In this document: positions 49,865 through 57,093 of the stretch, piece by piece
How the letters are laid out: every line of letters starts with the position of its first letter
Numbering within the stretch: position 1 is the stretch's first letter
Assembly (NCBI RefSeq): GCF_000285295.1
Contig: NZ_CADP01000002.1
Coordinates: 40,976-104,975 of the forward strand
From: Komagataeibacter europaeus LMG 18890
GTDB taxonomy: Bacteria > Pseudomonadota > Alphaproteobacteria > Acetobacterales > Acetobacteraceae
Length of the DNA stretch: 64,000 nt
Direction: 5' to 3'
Position numbers and translations under genes: made by a program
Notes under the pieces: model-generated
The model's database searches: none
The model's input: only the letters and a program-made list of their open reading frames with translations
What the model was told of the DNA's origin: nothing

Positions 49865-49918
49865 AAGGTTTTTGGCAAAGAATGCCGCCTTTTTGGAAAA
49901 GCGGCACCCAAAAACCTT
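49865..49918. repeat. Intergenic cloverleaf-type repeat, copy C (one hairpin missing)
   Basis: The outer arms AAGGTTTTTGG (49865-49875) and CCAAAAACCTT (49908-49918) pair perfectly over 11 bases. Inside is only the second hairpin, TGCCGC (49883-49888) with GCGGCA (49901-49906). The GAAGCTT hairpin seen in A, B and D is cleanly absent. It lies 40 bases beyond the pmbA stop. The remainder of the 290-base gap up to the Tim44-like start shows no gene. Confidence 0.82.
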
Positions 49919-49958
49919 TACCATTTTATCAACGAACTGTTTCCAGGCAGTCTTTGGC

Positions 49959-51299
49959 TTATGAACCCGCAATAACCATGTCATCGATACGGATGGTCGG
50001 TGCATTGGTGGACTGGCGGAAGACCAGGTCACTGGCAGGTACCAGCCGGGCAAACATGTCATTCAGGTTGCCCGCGACCGTCAGTTCCGACACCGGTTCC
50101 GCCAGCACGCCATCGCGGATCATGAAGCCCGCGGCCCCGCGGCTGTAATCGCCGGTAATGCCATTGATGGCGGATCCCATCATCTCGGTTATGTAAATTC
50201 CTTCCTTTATGTCCGCCATCAGGGCTGCGGGCGTAAGGCTGCCCGGTTGCATGAACATGTTGCCAAGCGACGGCGCGGGCGGTCCCGACGTGCCCCGGCT
50301 GGCGCAGCCATTGGGCTTCAGCCCCAGCTGCCGAGCGGTGCGGGAGTCGAGCGCCCATGTCTTCAGCACGCCATCTTCCACCAGCGTGCGCGTGGCGGTC
50401 AGCATGCCCTCGCCATCGAACGGACGCGCGCCGGGGCCACGCACGCGGCGCGGGTCGTCAATGATGGTGATGCCGGCAGGCATGATGCGGCTGTCCATCT
50501 TTTCCTTGAGGAAGGAAGTGCCACGCGCGATGGCGATGCCATTGATCGCCCCCGACAGGTGGCCGAGCATGCTGGTGGAAACGCGCGGGTCCAGCACGAT
50601 GGGCATGCGCCCCGTGCGCGGACGCACCGGGTTCAGGCGCGCGACCGTGCGTTCCCCCGCACGGTGGCCGATCAGGCCAGCATCCTCAAGGTCGGACAGG
50701 TGAACGGCGGAATGGTAGTCGTAATCCCGCTCCATCTTCGTGCCGCTGCCCGCAACCGCGCTGGCGGAGACGGAATGGCTGGTCCGCGCATACCGCCCCG
50801 AAAACCCGGCCGAGGTCATGAGGATGATGTCCGACAGCCCGAAGCTTGCGGATGCCCCGTTGCTGTTGGTGATGCCCGTTACCGCCAGCGCCGCTTCTTC
50901 CGCCACGCGCGCACGGGCCACGAGGTCGGTGGTGGGTAATTCGGTCGGGTCGAACAGGTCCAGGCCGGCAGCATCGGTAAAGCTGGTCGCGGCCTCGGCG
51001 CATAGTCCGGCAAAGCGGTCCTCGGGCACCACGCGGGCCATGGCGACGGCCCGTTCGGCCAGCGCGTCAAAGCGTTCGGGATCCAGCGCCGTGGCCGAGA
51101 CAATGGCCGAACGCTGCCCCACGAACACCCGCAGGCCAAGATCGCAGGTCTCGGATCGTTCGAGGTCCTCGGTCTGGCCATTGCGTACCTGCGCGCCATG
51201 GGCGACGCGGGTGGCGTAGATCGCATCCGCCGCATCGGCCCCTGCAGTACGGGCGCGGGTGATGAGGGTGGAGATCAGGTCGAGTGGGTCGGTACTCAT
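49959..51299 (-). CDS. pmbA: TldE/PmbA-family metalloprotease subunit
   Basis: PmbA (TldE) pairs with TldD to form a cytoplasmic zinc protease that degrades unfolded peptides and matures some modified peptides. The 446-residue product matches PmbA: VRNGQTEDLERSETCDLGLRVFVG at the N-terminus, then the C-terminal segments GRMPIVLDPRVSTSMLGHL and NGITGDYSRGAAGFMI. The zinc ligands belong to the TldD partner, which is not in this window. The ATG at 51299 overlaps the M16 protease stop by four bases, so the pair is likely cotranscribed. Confidence 0.92.
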   Translation of the reverse strand: MSTDPLDLISTLITRARTAGADAADAIYATRVAHGAQVRNGQTEDLERSETCDLGLRVFVGQRSAIVSATALDPERFDALAERAVAMARVVPEDRFAGLCAEAATSFTDAAGLDLFDPTELPTTDLVARARVAEEAALAVTGITNSNGASASFGLSDIILMTSAGFSGRYARTSHSVSASAVAGSGTKMERDYDYHSAVHLSDLEDAGLIGHRAGERTVARLNPVRPRTGRMPIVLDPRVSTSMLGHLSGAINGIAIARGTSFLKEKMDSRIMPAGITIIDDPRRVRGPGARPFDGEGMLTATRTLVEDGVLKTWALDSRTARQLGLKPNGCASRGTSGPPAPSLGNMFMQPGSLTPAALMADIKEGIYITEMMGSAINGITGDYSRGAAGFMIRDGVLAEPVSELTVAGNLNDMFARLVPASDLVFRQSTNAPTIRIDDMVIAGS

Positions 51300-52561
51300 G
51301 CTGCCAGCGCCCCGGTAATGCTGTCGAGGGAAGGAATATGGCTGACCGGCCCGAGGGAGGCGAGGGTCGGCCTGCCGCTGAAGATGCGTGTTGCGACACG
51401 CTGCACGTCGGCAATGGTCACGGCGTCGATCCGGCGCACGGTCTCCGCCGTCGGGATCAGGCGACCGAAGACCTGTAGCTGCCGGGCCAGCTGTTCGCAC
51501 CGGCTGCCCGTGCTTTCCAGTGACATGAGCAGGGAGGATTTGAGCTGCGCCCGCGCACGCGCCAGTTCGGCGTCCGTCACCGTGTGACGCACCTTGCGCA
51601 GTTCCTCCAGCGTGACCGGCATCAGATCGGCCACCTGTGCCTCCCCCGTGCCGGCATAGATGCCGAACAGGCCACCCTGACGGAAGGGCGCGTTGAAGGA
51701 ATAGACGGAATAGACCAACCCCCGCTTTTCACGGATTTCCTGAAACAGCCGCGACGACATGCCACCGCCCAGCAGCGTGGACAGCAGCAGGGCCGGGTAA
51801 TAATCTGGGTCGCCATAGGGCATGGACGGAAAGCCCAGCACGATATGGGCCTGATCCAGTTCGCGTTCGCGGGTAAACGCGCCGCCCACGTAATTGACGG
51901 CGGGCTGCGGCGGGACCGTGCCGGTGGGCAGGTCGGCGAAATGCTGCTGCACCAGGTCCACCACGCGGGCGTGTTCCAGGTTGCCGGCAGCCGCGATGAT
52001 GGTGTTGCCCGCCCGGTAATGGGTGCCCATGTAGTTGACCAGCGTTGCGCGCGACATGGTCTGGATGCCCGCTTCGGTGCCCAGTGTGGGACGACCCATC
52101 GGCTGGTCGGGAAAGGCGGTTTCCTGGAAATGGTCGAACACGATGTCATCGGGGGTGTCGTTCGCCTGCCCGATTTCCTGCAGGATCACGCCACGTTCGC
52201 GCTCCAGTTCATCGGGGGCGAGGGTGCTGTGGGTCAGGATGTCACCGATGATATCCGCGCCCAGCGACAGGTTTTCCTTCAGCAGCTTGACGTAATACGC
52301 CGTGTGCTCACGCGCGGTGTAGGCGTTGATATGGCCGCCCACGTTCTCGATTTCCTCGGCAATGCCCACGGCGGTGCGGGTGCCGGTGCCCTTGAACGCC
52401 ATGTGTTCCAGAAAGTGGGATACCCCGTTTTCGGGCGCGGTTTCATTGCAGGTGCCTGCGGCGACATACGCCCCGAGGGACACGGTCTCCACCCGGTCCA
52501 TCCGTTCGGTCACGATGGTCAGGCCGGAATCCAGTCGGGTCACATTGATCAGGTCGGTCAT
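51296..52561 (-). CDS. M16-family zinc protease (mitochondrial processing peptidase-like)
   Basis: A 421-residue pitrilysin-type protease with the inverted zinc motif HFLEH (H49, E52, H53) and the distal glutamate in ERGVILQEIG, so the active form. The C-terminal half has the usual R/Y pair region (SSRLFQEIREKRGLVYSVYS). Single-domain bacterial members act as homodimers and are the closest relatives of mitochondrial processing peptidase beta; the natural substrate is unknown. The ATG at 52561 has AGGA upstream. It lies 79 bases after thrC on the same strand, a neighbourhood seen in many alphaproteobacteria. Confidence 0.92.
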   Translation of the reverse strand: MTDLINVTRLDSGLTIVTERMDRVETVSLGAYVAAGTCNETAPENGVSHFLEHMAFKGTGTRTAVGIAEEIENVGGHINAYTAREHTAYYVKLLKENLSLGADIIGDILTHSTLAPDELERERGVILQEIGQANDTPDDIVFDHFQETAFPDQPMGRPTLGTEAGIQTMSRATLVNYMGTHYRAGNTIIAAAGNLEHARVVDLVQQHFADLPTGTVPPQPAVNYVGGAFTRERELDQAHIVLGFPSMPYGDPDYYPALLLSTLLGGGMSSRLFQEIREKRGLVYSVYSFNAPFRQGGLFGIYAGTGEAQVADLMPVTLEELRKVRHTVTDAELARARAQLKSSLLMSLESTGSRCEQLARQLQVFGRLIPTAETVRRIDAVTIADVQRVATRIFSGRPTLASLGPVSHIPSLDSITGALAA

Positions 52562-52640
52562 GCTGGTCCTGCGGGCGACGTGGCGCATCATGGCCCCACG
52601 CCGCCCCTTGCTTGCGTAAGATGGAAAAAGGGTAGGGAGA

Positions 52641-54047
52641 TCAGCCCGCTTTGCTGTTGGACAGGACGGCCGCGCGCACCCTGTCCTCGATCACGTTCAG
52701 GTCGGCCGGCACCACGCTGTACCGCTCGGGCCGGTCATACAGGTCGGCCAGTGACGCGGGCAGGGCAGGGCGGATGCCGGTCGCCTGCGCCATGGCATCG
52801 GGGAACTTGGCCGGGTGGGCGGTGGACATGGCCACCATGGGAATCCCCGGTTCACGGAAGGCGCGACCGGCTGCGATGCCGATCGCGGTATGCGGGTCGG
52901 CAAGATAGTGGCTGCGGGTGTTCAGCGTGCGGATTTCCGCTTCCGTCGCGGCATCATCCAGCGAAATACCATGGAACAGCGCATTGGCGCGGTCCCAGAC
53001 CGGGGTTGCGACCTTCATCACGCCGGTCTTGCGGAACTCGGTCATGATGCGCGCGCATTCGGCGGCGTTGCGGTCCAGCAGTTCGAACAGAAGGCGTTCG
53101 AAGTTGGACGAGACCTGAATATCCATCGACGGTGACAGGCTGGGCACCACGCCGTGGATGCTCATGTCGTTTTCATTCAGGAAGCGCGAGAGGATGTCAT
53201 TGCGGTTGGAGCCCACGCACAGCGCGCGGATGGGCAGGCCCATGCGGCGTGCCACCCATGCGGCCAGCACATTGCCGAAATTGCCGGTGGGCACGGCGAA
53301 CGAAACCTCGCGGTCCGGCGCGCCCAGCGCAAGTGCTGCATAGACATAATACGGCACCTGGGCCGCGATACGCGCCCAGTTGATGGAATTGACCGCGGAT
53401 AGGTGCATGTCGGTGCGGAAGGGCCCATCGGCGAACATCGCCTTGACCAGGTCCTGGCAGTCGTCAAACGTCCCCTGCACCGCAAGGTTGGTCACGTTGG
53501 GTTCCAGCACGGTGGTCATCTGCCGGCGCTGCACTTCCGACGTGCGGCCCTCGGGGTGCAGGATCACCACGTTCAGGCGCTCACGGCCCCGGCATGCCTC
53601 GATCGCGGCCGACCCGGTATCGCCCGAGGTCGCGCCCACGATGGTGACCTTCTCGTCGCGTTCGTTCAGCACATGGTCGAACAGGCGGCCAAGCAGCTGC
53701 ATGGCCATGTCCTTGAACGCCAGCGTCGGCCCGTGGAACAGTTCCTGCACGAACAGCCCGTCTTCCACCTGTGTCAGCGGGACGATGGCCGGGTGGTCGA
53801 ATCGGCTGTAGGCGTCGCGGCACAGCTTCAGCAGCACGTCATGCGTGATCGACCCTTCGGCAAAGGGGGCGATGATGCGGGCGGCAAGTTCCGGATAGGG
53901 CAGGCCACGCAGGTCACGCCACTGGGCCACCGACAGTTCAGGCCAGCTTTCGGGCAGGTACAGGCCACCGTCCTCTGCCAGCCCCGCCAGCAGAACGGAC
54001 GAAAAATCGCGGACGGGGGCGTTCCCCCGGGTAGAAATATAGCGCAT
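52641..54047 (-). CDS. thrC: Threonine synthase
   Basis: ThrC turns phosphohomoserine into threonine with PLP. The 468-residue length is that of the long proteobacterial/fungal type. It begins MRYISTRGNAP, carries the PLP lysine in GPTLAFKDMAMQ (K112), the phosphate loop GATSGDTGSAAIEA, and PTGNFGNVLAAW. The frame extends upstream of the ATG at 54047, but family similarity starts exactly there. There is no strong ribosome binding site. No other threonine gene is nearby. Confidence 0.96.
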   Translation of the reverse strand: MRYISTRGNAPVRDFSSVLLAGLAEDGGLYLPESWPELSVAQWRDLRGLPYPELAARIIAPFAEGSITHDVLLKLCRDAYSRFDHPAIVPLTQVEDGLFVQELFHGPTLAFKDMAMQLLGRLFDHVLNERDEKVTIVGATSGDTGSAAIEACRGRERLNVVILHPEGRTSEVQRRQMTTVLEPNVTNLAVQGTFDDCQDLVKAMFADGPFRTDMHLSAVNSINWARIAAQVPYYVYAALALGAPDREVSFAVPTGNFGNVLAAWVARRMGLPIRALCVGSNRNDILSRFLNENDMSIHGVVPSLSPSMDIQVSSNFERLLFELLDRNAAECARIMTEFRKTGVMKVATPVWDRANALFHGISLDDAATEAEIRTLNTRSHYLADPHTAIGIAAGRAFREPGIPMVAMSTAHPAKFPDAMAQATGIRPALPASLADLYDRPERYSVVPADLNVIEDRVRAAVLSNSKAG

Positions 54048-54124
54048 TGCACCATCATAATCCCAACCGCCCCCCGCGCGAAGGGGGCGGATGCGACGCG
54101 CGATGCAATTCCGCGCGTGGTGTG

Positions 54125-55276
54125 TCAGAATTTCGGCGGCGGCAGGCTGCCGATATTGATGCGGTAGATATGGACCGGCCACTGGATGGCGTTGTGCCCG
54201 CCATTCAGCGGTGCGGTACGGTCAAGCTGGGATGCGGGGACATAAAGCTGCCCGTCCCTGGTCGCGAACGACCCGCCGGGCCAGTGCAGGCGCGGGTCGG
54301 TTACGATTTTCTGGTAAACCCGGTCGGGCATCAGGCGGAAGATGCTGCCGGTGGACACGTCATTGAAATACAGCGTGCCATCCGGCCCGGCCGTGATGCC
54401 ACCCAGCGGTGGCGTCTTGTACCACAGGGTGGGGCCTTCCTCCAGTTCGATGGGGGTGACCTTGGGGTCCACCAGCAGGTCGGTATCCAGCTTGTAGACG
54501 GGACCGCAGAGCGGCTCGAAATACAGCCACTGCCCATCGGCGCTTATGTCCATCTGGCTGATATTGATGATGGCGGTGTGGCCTGCCGGGTTGGTCGCCA
54601 CCTTGCCGTCAACCGTAATGGGCTGGTGCGCGGTCAGGGCCGGGGTGTGTTCCATGAGGCGGCGCTGGATGTTGGTGTCCAGCCGGACCACGATCATGGC
54701 CGGGATGCCGGAATCCCCGATGAAGGCATGCCCGCGCGCAATGCGCATGGTGGCGGCGTAGCTGCCCGCACGCAGCATGCCGGGATTGAGCGGCCATGTC
54801 TGCATGACCTGGCCGGTATGGCTGTCGATCTTCACGATCTTGGGGCCGCCGTCCACCGGTTTGCCCGCGTGGTCTGGCTGTCCGCTATCGAGTACCCACA
54901 GCGTGCCATCGGGCTGGAGCTGTATGTCGGACGGGGCGACCAGCCGGCTTGCCGCAGGCGTGGCGGGGTCGTTCCATGAATTGTCGGGATAGGGATGAGG
55001 CGTATTGTCCCCGTCCACCAGCGCCAGCCCCGGCCCGGTATTGCCCGCCCAGCGCGGCAGTTCCACCAGCAGCCGCCCGTCGGGCAGCACGACCACCCGG
55101 TCCCATGCGGCGGTCGAGGATGAGGCCACTTCCTCCAGCGCCGCGGGCGGGTTGAGCGGCGGCGCGGGTTTGGCGGCATGGGCGGCATGACCCGCGCCCA
55201 GCAGGCAGGTGCCGCAGGCAAGGAGAAAACCCGCGGAACGCAGGCGACGGATGGCAGATGGAGATTTCGCGTACAT
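54125..55276 (-). CDS. Major royal jelly/yellow-like secreted protein
   Basis: A 383-residue protein with a signal peptide (about residues 1-35, ending in AAHAA) and a beta-propeller-like body. Segments such as LVAPSDIQLQPDGTLWVLDSG, IGDSGIPAMIVVRLDT and GGITAGPDGTLYFNDVSTGS match the MRJP/yellow family, which in bacteria is often labelled gluconolactonase-like. It is therefore probably periplasmic or secreted; the ligand or reaction is unknown. It lies between the M32 peptidase and thrC on the same strand, with gaps that make a shared operon uncertain. Confidence 0.8.
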   Translation of the reverse strand: MYAKSPSAIRRLRSAGFLLACGTCLLGAGHAAHAAKPAPPLNPPAALEEVASSSTAAWDRVVVLPDGRLLVELPRWAGNTGPGLALVDGDNTPHPYPDNSWNDPATPAASRLVAPSDIQLQPDGTLWVLDSGQPDHAGKPVDGGPKIVKIDSHTGQVMQTWPLNPGMLRAGSYAATMRIARGHAFIGDSGIPAMIVVRLDTNIQRRLMEHTPALTAHQPITVDGKVATNPAGHTAIINISQMDISADGQWLYFEPLCGPVYKLDTDLLVDPKVTPIELEEGPTLWYKTPPLGGITAGPDGTLYFNDVSTGSIFRLMPDRVYQKIVTDPRLHWPGGSFATRDGQLYVPASQLDRTAPLNGGHNAIQWPVHIYRINIGSLPPPKF

Positions 55277-55375
55277 CGCGCGTTATCTCGTCACGAACCG
55301 CAGCGATTGGCAAGGGGGACATGCGGCATGTCCGCCCTGTCGTACAGGACTGTTTTGGAAAGGCGGCCCGCCAGG

Positions 55376-55453
55376 GAAGTTTCTGGCGAAGCTTTTTTCA
55401 AAAAGCTTCGGAGAATGCCGCCTTTTTGGAAAAAGGTGGCACCCGGAAACTTC
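55376..55453. repeat. Intergenic cloverleaf-type repeat, copy D (best preserved)
   Basis: Outer arms GAAGTTTCTGG (55376-55386) and CCGGAAACTTC (55443-55453) pair over 11 bases with one G-T pair. They enclose two hairpins: GAAGCTTTTT with AAAAAGCTTC (55388-55409, 10 pairs), and TGCCGCCTTTTT with AAAAAGGTGGCA (55416-55441, 12 pairs with one G-T). It is a complete three-way-junction layout, 21 bases beyond the stop of the M32 peptidase. Confidence 0.88.
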
Positions 55454-55474
55454 TGTTATCTTTTGATCAATATT

Positions 55475-56995
55475 TCAGGCCAGCGCACAGTAGCGCTGGC
55501 GCAGGTGCCGCAGGTATGGCCCCGTATTGGGCACCGCCCCCGTGGCGTCGCGCACGATCTCGCTGGTGGATGCACCACTGCCACGGGCATGGATACGCGG
55601 GCGCAGCCACGCCAGCAGGGGCGCGAAATCGCCTTTGCCGATGCCGGGCATGATGGTGGGGTCATCACGCTCCGCCGCCGCGCGCAGTTGCGCCGCGATC
55701 ACGGCGCCCAGCGTATAGGTGGGGAAATAGCCCCATGCGCCCGATGGCCAGTGGATATCCTGCAGGCAGCCCAGCCGGTCTTCGGGCACTTTCAGGCCCA
55801 GCAGGTCATGGATGCGGGCGTTGAAGGCTTCCGGCAGGTCGGACAGCTTCATTTTCCCTGCGATCAGCGCGGTTTCCATTTCGTAACGCACAAGGATATG
55901 CGCGGGGTACGTGACCTCATCGGCGTCCACGCGGATGAAGCCGGGGCGCACGCGGGTGACCAGGCGGTGCAGGTTGTTCGCCTGCCAGGCGGGATCGGTA
56001 TCAGTCCCCCCGAACGCACCGCGCAGGCGCGGTGCCATCCAGTCCATGAAGGGCTGTGAACGCGCGACCTGCATTTCCATAAGCAGGGACTGGCTTTCAT
56101 GCAGGCTCATGCCGCGCGCCTCCCCCACGGGCTGGGCGCGCCATTCGCGTGGCAGGCCCTGTTCATACAGCGCGTGCCCGGTTTCATGCACGATGCCCAT
56201 CAGCGCGTTGATGCAGTCCTGCTCCTCATACCGGGTGGTGATGCGCACATCATCCTCCGCCCCGCCGCAGAAGGGATGCAGGCTGACATCCAGCCGCCCG
56301 CGCTGCATGTCGAACCCCAGCGCGCGCATGGTCTCGTGGCCCAGTCGCGCCTGCGCGGGCACATCGAACGGGCCGGAAAGGGGCACGGTGGCGGGTAGCG
56401 TGGCCTGATGCGCCAGCGCCGTGCGGATCAGGTCGGGCAGTTCGCTGGCCAGTTCGGCAAAGACCGGGTCGATATCCGCCTGTCGTGTACCCGCGTCATA
56501 CTGGTCCAGCAGCGCGTCATAGGGCGAAAGGCCAAGGGCCTGCGCCTTGGCCGCCGCAATTTCGCGGGTAAGGGACAGCACGGTTTCCAGTTCCGGCAGC
56601 AGGCTGGCGAAATCACTGTTCTGCCGTGCGGTGCGCCATGTCATTTCGCAACGCGAGGACGCACGCGACATCGCCTCCACCAGATCCGACGGCACGGCGG
56701 CGGCATGGGCATGCTGGCGGCGCATTTCATGCAGGTTGGCCCGCGCCATGGCGTCATCGGGGGCCTGCGCGCGGGCCAGAAGGTCGCCCATGTCCGGCGC
56801 GGTCATGAGTTCATGTGACAGGACGGCCAGGGTCGCGATGCTCTCGGCGCGGCTGTCGCTGGCCCCGGTCGGCATCATGGTGTCCTTGTCCCAGCCGAGG
56901 ATTCCCAGTGCATTGCGGATATGCCCCATGCGGGCAAAACGCTGCCGCAGCGTGTCATGGGCCTGCTGGCCGGCCATGCCGGAGGGAATGTTCAT
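55475..56995 (-). CDS. M32-family carboxypeptidase (Taq type)
   Basis: A 506-residue metallocarboxypeptidase of the Thermus aquaticus type, which removes C-terminal residues from peptides in the cytoplasm. The zinc site is HETGH (H270, E271, H274) in GIVHETGHALYEQGLP. The downstream ligand region is GMSLHESQSLLMEMQ, and typical blocks DVRITTRYEEQD and NTGPYLRHL are present. Length is standard. It is divergent from the TPR gene; the 98 bases between hold both start regions. Repeat copy D follows its stop. Confidence 0.93.
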   Translation of the reverse strand: MNIPSGMAGQQAHDTLRQRFARMGHIRNALGILGWDKDTMMPTGASDSRAESIATLAVLSHELMTAPDMGDLLARAQAPDDAMARANLHEMRRQHAHAAAVPSDLVEAMSRASSRCEMTWRTARQNSDFASLLPELETVLSLTREIAAAKAQALGLSPYDALLDQYDAGTRQADIDPVFAELASELPDLIRTALAHQATLPATVPLSGPFDVPAQARLGHETMRALGFDMQRGRLDVSLHPFCGGAEDDVRITTRYEEQDCINALMGIVHETGHALYEQGLPREWRAQPVGEARGMSLHESQSLLMEMQVARSQPFMDWMAPRLRGAFGGTDTDPAWQANNLHRLVTRVRPGFIRVDADEVTYPAHILVRYEMETALIAGKMKLSDLPEAFNARIHDLLGLKVPEDRLGCLQDIHWPSGAWGYFPTYTLGAVIAAQLRAAAERDDPTIMPGIGKGDFAPLLAWLRPRIHARGSGASTSEIVRDATGAVPNTGPYLRHLRQRYCALA

Positions 56996-57093
56996 GCGGG
57001 TTCCTGATCGAAATTCTTAACGCTCTGTCGCGTATGGATAACGGGATGAGTGTGCGGGACCGTCCCCCGCCATGCAAGGGAAGGCCGGATGAG

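Noticed and set aside
51584..53047. A 487-codon plus-strand frame opposite the M16 protease and thrC
   Set aside because: Both minus-strand genes carry intact catalytic motifs. The plus frame spans two genes and has no similarity to any family.
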